Source of the DNA: Notospermus geniculatus
Lineage: Eukaryota; Nemertea; Pilidiophora; Heteronemertea; Lineidae
Direction of reading: 5' to 3'
Length of the DNA stretch: 64,000 nucleotides
NCBI GenBank assembly: GCA_002633025.1
Contig: NMRB01000361.1
Span: 46,034-110,033 of the forward strand
Both the position numbers and the translations under genes were made by a program. The notes beneath the pieces were generated by a model that was given only the letters and a program-made list of their open reading frames with translations, ran no database searches and was not told the DNA's origin. Shown here piece by piece: positions 10,702-57,920 of the stretch; position 1 is the first letter of the stretch, and each line of letters starts with the position of its first letter.

Positions 10702-10789
10702 TTTGCCTCTGCGCGTGTAGTTCCAACTCTGGCGGTGGATGTCGCCACCATTCAAAACTCTGCGCGGAGGATGCTGATTCTCCGGGGTG
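10690..10789 (-). repeat. Right 100-bp inverted repeat with embedded start codon
   Basis: This is the inverse copy of 384-483. It holds the ATG (10701-10699) and the first codons of the zinc-finger gene on the minus strand. An in-frame upstream ATG lies at 10905, outside the repeat. Confidence 0.85.
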
Positions 10790-11014
10790 AATAGGATCTT
10801 TTGTTCCTGGGACAGTTTTTCCTGGGGACATTCTTTCCCTTTACACCTGTATAACGTGTATTTCTGCTGCTCGTGAAATACTGCTGCTATGTGCTCACAT
10901 CGCATGCGCGTACCTACGGTGGCTCGTTAGGAACATAGCGCATTGAAAACTAGGCCCACAGTTTTGCGATTCTGCCAGCCTGCTTTTCCCTGCGAGCTGC
11001 AGCGATGTCAGGCC

Positions 11015-11178
11015 GATATCGCAAGCGATCTGGACCGACCGCACAGAAAGTCCAATAGTGCTACCGGCGCCTATCGGCAGTCACAACGCATTTCCCATTA
11101 CCGATATATAAAATAGGCACCGAAAGAGCACTATCGGACTTTTCGTGCGGTCGGTCCTAATCGCCACCGATCTTCTCG
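11015..11178. repeat. Short inverted-repeat element
   Basis: The arm around 11028-11075 (GACCGACCGCACAGAAAGTC) pairs with 11110-11165 (inverse with a few mismatches), around a loop of about 35 bp. MITE-like; non-coding. Confidence 0.65.
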
Positions 11179-11597
11179 CCAGCCACCGCAGACTAGGCGA
11201 TGCCGGTTTTGGCATTGTTTTATGTTGGGCGGGCTCAGCATCGCCGGCGAGTGGATTCCACGGATCGCTGTCCAGGCGCATACCTGGCGTCAACAGCCGA
11301 TTTTGCTCAGTGGTGATCAGACATGTCAGATTGGATCGCTTGCAATATCGCCCTCACCCCGGTCGCACTGATGGTGTGCTGCTCGCTCGCAACGTTGAGC
11401 ACGGTTTTACTTTACGCCGTGACTATTTGCACAGCAAGTTGCTGTGAAAACAGTACAATATTTCTTAGTTTTCGCACTGCACACACAGCAGATTCTAAAC
11501 CAATGAAAACGCGAGATCATAATGAGGATGCATTACGATAATTTATGCACGGAGCGTATTAAACAACGTATTGATTATTCACTCGCCCTGTTTTCAG

Positions 11598-11674
11598 CCT
11601 GGTGACTAGCGCAGTGCAAAGACGTAGGGACTGTAACGCAAAGGTCCCGGGTTCGAATCCCGGTGGTCCCTTTT
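11598..11674 (+). repeat. tRNA-like sequence with Pol III-type terminator
   Basis: It has an A-box-like TAGCGCAGTG and a B box GGGTTCGAATCC in a good T-arm, followed by a TTTT run. The acceptor and anticodon stems do not pair well, so this is a decayed tRNA or SINE head rather than a functional tRNA gene. Confidence 0.55.
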
Positions 11675-12012
11675 AGGTTTTTTCTTTTTTCCCCCTTATT
11701 CCTTTCTTTTTCTTTTCTCAGAGAACTGTTGTGACTCTTTTAAATTTCTACACAAGTGGCATGCATGTACGCCTCATTTTGCCGAAATCTAAAATTTCGC
11801 TGTGAAAATATCATCTTTTCCTAATTTACACAGCAAAATGTGGGCGGGGCAGAACCTAATGATGCTTATGAATATTTAATACGTACTTGCTGTGTAAATA
11901 AAAATTCACTCCTTATTTACACAGCATGCTGTGCAAATAGCCCCGGCCAATTTGTTATCACTTCCTCATACATTTGTTTAATATAAATTACCCTTACTAT
12001 AGTCTTGGGGGA

Positions 12013-12066
12013 ATTATACTGTTAGTATAATTATACTGTTAGTATAATTATACTGTTAGTATAATT
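12013..12066. repeat. 17-bp tandem repeat, about 3 units
   Basis: The unit ATTATACTGTTAGTATA is repeated head to tail. It is itself partly palindromic. Confidence 0.85.
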
Positions 12067-12261
12067 CCTCCAAGCTATATTTCCTTTCAGCCTAGTCAAG
12101 CCTTACATTCACTAATTACATTTCTGTTAGGTTGAGCAACCAACGTTTGGGGCTTGTACTCTTTTCTTTCCTTAATTGCTGTCACGTCCTGTTTGGATGG
12201 GATACTTCAGATCTACATTTGGGTTTCAGCTCAGTCTGTTCTAGAGTTTCGGATTGTAAAG

Positions 12262-12315
12262 TTCCAGCCTGAAGAATACCCCGGTTGGGGTCGAAAGTTC
12301 GCAAACATTCTGGAA
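12262..12315 (+). ncRNA. Hammerhead-ribozyme-like motif, copy 1
   Basis: TTCCAG (12262-12267) pairs with CTGGAA (12310-12315) as stem I. CTGAAGA (12269-12275) fits the CUGANGA core. ACCCC-GGTT-GGGGT forms stem II and is followed by GAAA (12293-12296). A short GTT/AAC stem III precedes ATT. Two extra bases before stem II and a weak stem III make activity doubtful. Such motifs are known in Penelope-like elements and retrozymes of invertebrates. Confidence 0.45.
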
Positions 12316-13359
12316 ATTGACTTTTTATTTATCATATATCGTGTGTCAATTTTTGTGCTTGCCTTCTCTTTGGCAATATGAAAACAGGAAAAATATTCTG
12401 CAATGATTATTGATAAATGTACAAAGACGAAATGAAGACCCTAGAGCGAGACTCGAACCCGCCGGCTCCCAATCAGTAGCTAGATCTGAAAGGAAAGAAA
12501 CACCAGTTATGCGCCTAGTGAGAAAGGCTGGCGGCCAGATGATTTTTTCTTGTCCTTTTGAGGACATACATAAAAGCCGTTTTGACAGACAGGCCAAAAA
12601 AAAATTCGATACGATCGACCCACATTCTGGTCCGGATGTGTTCCAAGTTTTTTGGAAGTGTCTAAACGCGCATGTTAATCTGACGGTAACATTCCGACTT
12701 CAAATTACCCTCGTGAAACTCTCCACAGTGAGTGCGGTCAGTGGAGGTAGAAAAACCACATCAATGACCTACATGCTCGCAAGTAGCATGAATCCGAATT
12801 CGGCTCTCATTTGCGTCTAGGCGAGCAATTATAATCGGATCGTATTGGTCCAATGTGGTCCAGAACGGTCGAATGCGGCTTTGGGACGAGCAAAATCGGT
12901 GGTCCGATTTAAATCCGGATTACACCTGATTGGACCACCATTGGGTAGCGTTTGTACGCAGGAGTTTTGAACCACATTCGGATTCGATCGCATGGCATGT
13001 TAATTTTTGTCCATTACATTTACATCCCGTAGGCTCCACCGACCCATCGGACCCCTGTGAAACCAGTTTCATACGGCTCGCGATAAGAGAGCTGAGATGT
13101 TGATTAGGTCCAGTCCTAATTGTTTTCTTTCCCTGTCTAATTTATAGTAAAATGGAAAAGAGGCGTTTTGCATTGTCGAATTTTTTTCCACTTGAACAAA
13201 ATACTTTGTTATATCCAAAAACACGTTTAAATTTTCAAAGTCGATGAACAATAACGATTTTGCAATGCTAAATTTGTAGCACGTTTGGACTGTAACCATT
13301 ATGCATTCCCCTATGAAGTTCCANTGACAGACCCTAACATTTTTTTTGGGGGGGGGGTC

Positions 13360-13640
13360 TTAAAGCCCCACTGTATTGAATGTGAAAAACGCAAATCATC
13401 GCCGCGATTCTCGCACGACGTCACGACGTCAGCGTAGTGTAAAATGTACTACGCTCTGTCAGAATACATTAGAGCTCTCCCTGCAGTTTTTTCCAATGCG
13501 TGCTGAAAACTAGGCCTTGATTCTATGAAGTGCGTATCAGGCAAGCATTTTGGGGACCTTCACGAGGCTATGGGACCTGTATGTGCACTCTCCTAACGTT
13601 CTGAAAATATCGTAAAATTCAATACTGTGGGGCTTTAAAG
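13360..13640. mobile_element. MITE with TTAA ends
   Basis: Terminal inverted repeats (AGCCCCACTGTATTGAAT at the left, its near-inverse at the right) are each flanked by TTAA. A TTAA duplication suggests piggyBac- or Kolobok-type mobilisation. It is about 280 bp and non-coding. Confidence 0.7.
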
Positions 13641-13869
13641 CTTATGTTCGTGCTGTCAACGTATCTGAATACAGAATCAAACGCCACCATCTTGAAAGTA
13701 TACTGTACCCACACCGGGCATTAATTTCCTAGTAATAAGTGGATATTTTCACAACTGCTCTGGCTTTGCTTAGAACATGGTCAATTGTAAATCAAAGCTT
13801 ATTACCTAGTGATGTAATCCGCTAAGATACCGAAATTTGTAATTGGACTGCGAAATTTTTCTCAGTTTA

Positions 13870-14242
13870 TTTGACCAAAACAACTAATTGCCTTCAAGGT
13901 ATAAGTACTTGTACATCTACTTACAGTGCCATGACGTTTCAAGTTGTAAATGTGTAAGCGAAAATATCCCTTCTGGTAGTGGTAAAGCGCAATACATTTA
14001 TATCCGTGAATCTTTACGTAAGCCAAATATGGACAGCAACCAGTGATTTTTGAAGATTTGACCAAAACAACTAATTGCCTTCAAGGTATAAGTACTTGCA
14101 CATCTACTTACAGTGCCATGAAGTTTCAAGTTGTAAATGTGTAAGCGAAAATATCCCTTCTGGTAGTGGTAAAGCGCAATACATTTATATCCGTGAATCT
14201 TTACGTAAGCCAAATATGGACAGCAACCAGTGATTTTTGAAG
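13870..14242. repeat. 187-bp tandem duplication
   Basis: Copies at 13870-14056 and 14057-14242 are almost identical. Open frames on the minus strand here merely read through the duplication. Confidence 0.9.
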
Positions 14243-14923
14243 GTTTTAACATAAAAAATTGTTGATTTTTAATTTCTCTTCCATGCTTGCTATCAAAGTA
14301 ATTGATTTTGTAAACGTGTTTCACGCAATGTTTTCGTTTTTGCACTCGATAAACAGGCTGATAGAAAATAAAATCGTTGTACAGGGACGCAGTGATATAC
14401 AGTAGTTCACAATTGCTCTCCAAAGGAAGGATCAGGTTGAGTACAGATTCCGTATTATTGTTCCGAAGTTTTATAACATACTCTAAATTCCCACTTACCT
14501 GTCCCATTCCTGAACTCGGAAAAAATGACTAAGTCCGAATTTGAAGATAATAGGGTGGGGGTATGGTGAGAAACAATAATGGCTGATATTCATAAAAACT
14601 AGCAAGTGCTTAGAAGCATCTGCTTGCTAGCATCTGCTATCTCACCAAGAATTAAGCAGAAGCATGTGCTTATACTTAGTATCATATTCATAAAAAATAG
14701 CATTTGCTTGAGGTGCTTGACTTGCAAGTCTCAAGCAAATGCTTGACTCCTTCAGGACAATCAGGTTTTAAAGTGTTGCATAAGTTTGGTTATAAGTGAT
14801 GGTAGGCCTGTAACAAGTTATTTGGTAAGAGATATCCTTTTGTTATTGAGAACACGGGCTGTCTCAGGCCCTTAGCTAGCATAGGGACAGGGGGCAAATG
14901 NTCTAGAGTCTTGTACTGTTAAG

Positions 14924-14975
14924 TGCCAGCCTGAAGAAGACCCCGGTTGGGGTCGAAAATTTGCAAAATCTGGAA
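14924..14975 (+). ncRNA. Hammerhead-ribozyme-like motif, copy 2
   Basis: This is the same arrangement as at 12262: CCAG/CTGG stem I, the CTGAAGA core, a perfect 6-bp stem II (GACCCC/GGGGTC, 14939-14954), GAAA and an ATTT/AAAT stem III. The structure is kept while the loop and stem sequences differ from copy 1. Confidence 0.45.
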
Positions 14976-15229
14976 GTTGACTTCCTGTATTGGTAAGTGA
15001 CATAACAATGTAATACAAGTTTCAACACTGTGAATGTTGATCTTCTGTTCAAATTTTATTATTATCAGGCAATTGGATTGGATTAGATCAGATTTTACGC
15101 CGACTATGATCAATATCAATGAGTGTGCACATTCAAGCCTTGGAAACCTGCGATCAGTTTCATGCGCTTGACGATCCGCGAACAAGTATGACTTGGCGCT
15201 TATACTGACAAGGGAGCCGTATTCTTACA

Positions 15230-15612
15230 ATTAAATCCTTATTCACACTGGCGGCGTGGTGCGATGCGTTGAAAAAAATCGCCAAGCGGTGTCAGTTTTG
15301 ACATAGCGCAGCGCGGCGCGACGCGATTGCGTGCGGTGGTCATGATTAGCAGAAATGACATCATTCATGTCATTCAAATTGTGACAAATATTCCAGAATC
15401 CTCAGCTCACGCGGCAGGCGATTCGACACGGAAAAATACTGCAGGAGCGGTCGGGGCGGTGGAAATCGCTCGTCACGCTCTACCGCTTCTTACTGCATCG
15501 CGTCCCACCACAAGTGTCAACAGCTATAGGCTTAACAATGGGAACAACCAGTCGCGAAAAATATCACATCGCACCGGGTCGCATAGCGCCGGCAGTGTGA
15601 ACAAGGCTTTAG
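15230..15612. mobile_element. MITE-like element, GC-rich inverted ends
   Basis: The ends read TTATTCACACTGGCGGCG and the inverse of TTGTTCACACTGCCGGCG. The interior is non-coding and CpG-rich. Confidence 0.6.
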
Positions 15613-15621
15613 ACTGGCTGT

Positions 15622-15738
15622 CCATTCACGCGATTTTCGAGCGGCAGACGCTCGAAAAGCATTGTCTGTTTCCGCCGCGTTGGTCGTGGACAAAGGATGC
15701 GACATCGCGCGGCGCGAAAATCGCGTGAATGGATTCTT
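15622..15738. mobile_element. Short MITE-like element, about 117 bp
   Basis: Ends TCCATTCACGCGATTTTCG and its inverse are perfect over about 19 bp. It lies directly beside the preceding element. Confidence 0.65.
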
Positions 15739-16185
15739 AGCCTTACTCGTCGAGGTCGTGCATGAGGCCAGTCTTTTGTGCTGACGTCGGTGGAGGCATG
15801 GAAGGAGTTGAGTGAGGACTCCTGTAGTCAACCGACGTGGAGGCAAAAGATTGGCCAAACCATTATGCTCCCAGAAAATACGCAGTGCACGAATCACCAC
15901 CAGTGATCTTGGGCTATAACACAAGAGAGCATNTTCAGTTAAGGAGGACATTTAGTGCCGTATGCACCAACGAACATTACCTTGAACTCACGTTGCGCCA
16001 CAGGATTTCCATTGTCACCTCATGCCCTGGCAAACATGACCGTATGTCCCTTGACAAGTCCTTTTTATTGATCCAGAACATTACTGTTTCTGATCATACC
16101 CCCACCCCATTATCTTCAACTTCGGACTTAGTCATTTTTTCCGAGTTCAGGAATGGGACAGGTAAGTGGGAATTTAGAGTATATT

Positions 16186-16304
16186 GGGGAGGTTTCGCAA
16201 GCGCCCGGTTAGGCCATACGACGACGTTTATCTATTGTTTGGGTATACCCACACAATAGATAAACGTCGTCGTAGGGCCTAACAGGGCGCATGCGAAACC
16301 TCCC
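16186..16304. repeat. Near-perfect palindrome, about 120 bp
   Basis: Arms 16186-16238 and 16253-16304 are inverse copies with few mismatches, around a loop of about 14 bp. The DNA could extrude as a cruciform. It abuts the 14479-16182 segment. Confidence 0.85.
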
Positions 16305-16794
16305 TATTCTTCCTTGAAAAACTGCTTCGTTGGTCTCGCGAAATCTTCTGGTCAACCACAATGTTAGTTGTCTTTTTTCACCCTTCACGAAGCCACATGA
16401 TCGAATAAAACTCGACCAACTGCGATCTTCTTGGACTACGCCACGTGTTATGAGGTCGAAATAAACCAGTGAACGATTCCTGGTGTCAGCATCGTTGCTC
16501 AGTTTAAAGAGCTTACCCCCTACCTAAATATTGATGACTTTAAAAATCAGGATGTAGCGCGTGTAGGACAGTGCATATCATGGATCACATGTGCAATGGG
16601 TCCCATGAATAAAGACTAGCGAATACTTTTACTTCAGTTTAGTACAGCATTGCAAAATTCAAGTAAAAGCATTACTAGCCTTTATTCATCTGTTAAGGAA
16701 AACTAGACCCCCTCCAACTACAAAATTAAGATCCAACTACAAGACCGACCCTTCAGAGCGGCGCTATCAAGCCATATGGCCAGAAATTATGGCC

Positions 16795-17501
16795 GAATGG
16801 GTCAATGTCGTCCTGGGTATACCTTATGTTTACCCAGGATCATCCTGGGTAATCCTTTTCTTTACCCAGGACGTCCCTGGGTAAACATAAGGATCCTTAA
16901 CTTTACCCAGATTGCAGTTCCCGAGTGGTGTAGTGAGGTTAATATTCAGCGTAAATCATGAAATGAAGGATGGCCTCGAACTAGGCCTATAGCTCCTAAG
17001 TCCTTGAGAATTAACTATCGGTCCCTTTTGGAAAGTTGTAGGGATTGGTCTTTTCTCCCTATTCCACGCCCCGGAGCAGGTATAGCGGTAATTTTCAGCT
17101 CTTTCGAGTTATGATCGTACTGCATGTTCTGCAAAAAGTAAATTCATGAAAATGACGAAATGCACACGGGTCATACATGTTCTACCTAGGCCTATCGCTC
17201 CTAAGTCCTTGAGAATTTACTATCGGTCCCTTTTGAAAAGTTGTAGGGATTGATCTTGTCTTCCTATTGCAAACCCCGGAGGAGCGCTATAGCGGTAATT
17301 TTCAGCCCTTTTTAGCAATGATCCTACTGCATGTTCTCTGCCGAAAGAGACGCACGTACAGCATGATTCGGCGGGAACTCCCAAGCTGGGTAAAGTTAAG
17401 GATCCTTATGTTTACCCAGGATGATCCTGGGTAAAGAAAATGATTACCCAGGATTATCCTGGGTAAACATAAGGTATACCCAGGACGACATTGACCCATT
17501 C
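16795..17501. mobile_element. Fold-back element with CCTGGGTAAACATAAGG arms
   Basis: Arm 16795-16910 is the inverse of 17396-17501. Each arm contains several inverted CCTGGGTA/TACCCAGG words and can fold on itself. The interior holds a direct duplication, 16981-17130 and 17186-17338, with the phrase CGGTCCCTTTT. Confidence 0.8.
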
Positions 17502-18287
17502 AGCGAAATTATGCTTGCACTGATCAGTTTTTTAAAACACATTTCTAGTGTTTTCAGCATCCTTCTGGTTTATGTGCATAACCACGGGGGCGTTTGGCAA
17601 TGCGTTTACACTAGTACCTGTTCCTACCAACCTGTGCGCTGCAGTCGTGGCTTGTTTGGTAGGACAAGTATTGGCCGCCAGTTTTGGAGGAATTTCGCCA
17701 GTGACGTCATTTGGAAATTTTATGTAAATTTATTCAATTCTCAATACGGCTAACATACAGGAATGCAGATAAAATGTGACAACCATTTGACTCAGGAAAT
17801 CCACCAATCACGAAGGTGTTAAAAATAGAAATGTATCAACACAATAGTTCCTATACTTATCACCTGCGCCAGCACCGGCAAATCAGATTCACGAATGCGA
17901 TAAGCACGACCGGTCCTAACATGCAGAAGGCCGATGTAAAATTGTTACGACCGGGTACACTACCGGGGTACACTAAGGGCCGTATTCATAAAGGGTGATC
18001 ATCGCGCGATTAGCCTAGGCGCGGATAACTGTACGCTGGTTAAAACGGGTTTGTACGCGTGTGGATAAACACCCTTGATGATCGCAATTCACAACAAGAG
18101 ATGATCGGCCGTTTATCTTGCTGCGGGCATTCCCCAGTCACTGAAAGATCATGTAACGAAGTACGTAACATGTCAGAACAAAGATCCCGGTCATGCATCA
18201 TGGCACCGTAGATTTTGATTGCGCGTCGGACGTCGATGGTTCTGAAAACTACGGCGCCCGTTACGGGACATGTATTTTTTTTAAAAA

Positions 18288-18924
18288 TCTCGCACTGCGT
18301 ATTTTAATCTCGCACTGCGTGTTTTAATCTCGCACTGCGACTTTTTAAAGTCGCACTGCGACTTTTAATCTCGCACTCCGACTTTTTAATCGCACAATCT
18401 CACACTGCGACTTTTAATCTCGCACTGCGACTTTATAAACTCGCACTGCGTCTTTATAAACTCGCACTCCGACTTTATAAACTCGCACTGCAACTTTTTA
18501 AACTCGCACTGCGACTTTATAAACTCGCACTGTGACTTTTTAAAAAGTCGCACTGCGACATTATAAACTCGCACTGCGACTTTTTAAACTCGCACTGCGA
18601 CTTTTTAAACTCGCACTGCGGCTTTTTAAAGTCGCACTGCGACTTTTAATCTCGCACTGCGACTTCTTAATCTCACAATCTCACACTGCGACTTTTAATC
18701 TCGCACTGCGACTTTATAAACTCGCAATGCGTCTTTATAAACTCGCACTGCGTCTTTATAAACTCGCACTCCGACTTTATAAAGTCGCAGTGCGACTTTT
18801 TAAACTCGCACTGCGACTTTTTAATCTCACACTGCGACTTTATAAACTCGCACTGCGACTTTATAAACTCGCAGTGCGACTTTATAAACTCGCAGTGCGA
18901 CTTTATAAACTCGCAGTGCGACTT
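18288..18924. repeat. Minisatellite, about 31 units of 20-21 bp
   Basis: The unit consensus is CTCGCACTGCGACTTTATAA with variants. The core GTCGCACTGCGAC is almost its own inverse, and units of the opposite sense (GTCGCAGTGCGAC) appear, mainly after 18780. Open frames across it, such as 18386-18574 (-) and 18727-18972 (+), are repeat artefacts. Confidence 0.95.
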
Positions 18925-19920
18925 AATTTATTTGGATGTCAACATGTTCCAAGTAGGCCAGGTCATGGATAATTGGACCTAAACACTGGGTAGTTGTCAC
19001 GGATTGTGAATGCCTATGTATACTGCCGTAAATTGTATGCATGTATAAAACATGCCTCTTGCTTGATGTGCTCTGAAAACCAGAGAGCCACCGTAGCCTC
19101 CCACAGCAGGGGTTTTTACGTCATTCCTCTTCATCCACTTGGTGTGAATGTATGAGGAGGAGTGAGAGCAAAGCCCTGCTATGGGAGGATGAGACAGAGA
19201 GAGAGCTGCCTTGAAAGGCAATCCTGGAGGCTGTGAAATCAGCTCCAGTAAAAAAAGGAAGATTGCATCTTGTCTTGAGCAGTCCCTGTTGAATTCCTCC
19301 ACTGATTGTGACTCCAGGGATGTGCTGAGATGCCACTCAGGTTCAAAAACATGGATCCTGATCATCTTCTCCTGTGCACAACATAATACCCTACGCCTGA
19401 GGGTACAATGCCTGATTCCTGTGGTTTATGAGCTATTACATGGTCTTGCTCTATCTGGTGGATTGAATCAATCTATATCTGACAGGAGACATCACTTACG
19501 GTGCATTTTACTTGTCAATGATGTCGATCGAGTTGCCATCAATGACTGTAAGAGGCAATAAGAGTAAATGTTGAGTTGCCGGGATGGGGGAAGACTGTAA
19601 GTTGTTTCGTACCGCGTTTACACTATTGGTCAGTGTCTTTCTACTCCTGATGAGGACCTGCCTTCTCTGAAAATTTCAAAGTAGGGCTTCTACTGGTTGC
19701 AGAATTGGAGCTTGTCGACATCCTGGACGCTAATATCCTGTAACAAGTGTTACATGTAACTGTCCTGTCATTTGCTGAGACCAAACTATAAAGCCAAGGG
19801 CATCTTGCCCACAAGACTTCAACATGTTCAGCGTCAATGACCGATCATACCAGAATGAGCCAAGTGCGGCACACTCATTCAAATTCTCCAAAGAATGTAG
19901 TTTCTTGCATTTGCTTACAG

Positions 19921-57272
<37,352 letters not shown>

Positions 57273-57914
57273 CTTGGGAAATCTGGCAGGAAGGCTTGGA
57301 AGGATCACATGAAACAATCAGTCGGCACCACTGGACCTTGAAGCAGGATCTGTCCAAGGAGACATCCAAGACTGTTCAGCTCCTAGTCTTTACGGTGCGG
57401 CATCCTGATAGTGATGGCATGTAAACATGGCCTACAAGATGGTGAATTCTGCAGAGGATAGAGCAACAGCGCCACCTTAATCAGAATCGGAGCATTCCTG
57501 CGGCTGTGAAGAATCCATCGCGGAGAAGGGTCTTGATTACAGGGATCTGGGCTAATATACTGGACAACCTGAGGGCATTATAACACTGACTTTTGAATAA
57601 GCAACACACCTGGTATCTGCCAAATTGGTCCTAATTCTGAACTAGTAGAGAGCATTCTTGCCTCAATATCGGGATATCTCAAGTGGTTTGTGGGTGGGGA
57701 ACCCCTCGCCTCTTCATTGTAAGAATATCGCAAGTGGTTTCCCTTCTATGTGGGTGGGGGACCCCTAGCCGCTTGGGCTAACTCCTGGCTAGATGTTTGC
57801 TCTGGGTCACAGTCATCTGTGTACATTATTAGAGCCAGTCGTTTCATGGACCAAAACTGTCCATACCTTGTGCTGTGTGTTTACATGTGCTGGATAAATA
57901 GTCACTTTAATTGT

Positions 57915-57920
57915 AATAAA
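57915..57920 (+). promoter_or_regulatory. Possible polyadenylation signal
   Basis: AATAAA about 640 bp after the MRCK stop. It is the first canonical hexamer I noticed downstream. Not confirmed. Confidence 0.35.

Larger units (their letters stand above)
384..10789. mobile_element. Candidate composite element bounded by 100-bp terminal inverted repeats, carrying two convergent genes
   Basis: The arms at 384-483 and 10690-10789 match in inverted orientation at 99 of 100 bases, and the outer ends read CACCCCGGAGAATCAGC. Identity drops abruptly after the fourth codon of each gene's first exon, although the exons remain alignable to the splice donor. Near-identical ends with diverged interiors are what terminal inverted repeats of a transposon look like. 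Inside lie a YqaJ-nuclease gene on + and a C2H2 zinc-finger gene on -. I see no transposase and no clear target-site duplication (flanks are ...gatgag and aatagg...). Eukaryotic ISL2EU-type DNA transposons are, as I recall, reported to carry a YqaJ accessory gene, which makes mobility plausible. The alternative is an inverted gene duplication with gene conversion at the 5' ends. Confidence 0.6.
14479..16182. mobile_element. 1.7-kb segment bounded by inverted repeats of about 90 bp
   Basis: The left arm 14479-14573 (ATACTCTAAATTCCCACTTA) is the inverse of 16097-16182. Inside are a ribozyme-like repeat and two smaller inverted-repeat elements. No transposase is seen. It may be a non-autonomous element with nested insertions. 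Confidence 0.6.
10906..19920. other. Repeat-dense non-coding stretch upstream of the first MRCK exon in the window
   Basis: I find no supportable exon on either strand. The content is mostly inverted-repeat elements, duplications, a minisatellite and tRNA-like debris, listed separately. Because the MRCK frame is already open at 19921 in phase 0, this stretch is probably part of an MRCK intron. Confidence 0.7.

Noticed and set aside
384-10789. Transposase gene within the inverted-repeat element
   Set aside because: No frame on either strand showed a DDE, THAP or other transposase signature by eye. Mobility is therefore inferred only from the ends.
12430-12480. Minus-strand tRNA-like B box (GGGTTCGAGTC)
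   Set aside because: No credible A box or stems at tRNA spacing.
13998-14507. 169-residue minus-strand open frame
   Set aside because: It reads through a 187-bp tandem duplication and an inverted-repeat arm, with no recognisable domain.
15327-16259. Overlapping open frames on both strands
   Set aside because: They span adjacent MITE-like elements with high GC and few stops. No protein-like features.
18288-18924. CRISPR-like regular repeat array
   Set aside because: Units are head-to-tail without unique spacers, in a eukaryotic context. It is a minisatellite.
18925-19920. First exons of MRCK (glycine-rich loop, N-terminus)
   Set aside because: No sequence matching the expected GRGAFGE segment was found before 19921. 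Those exons must lie outside the window.
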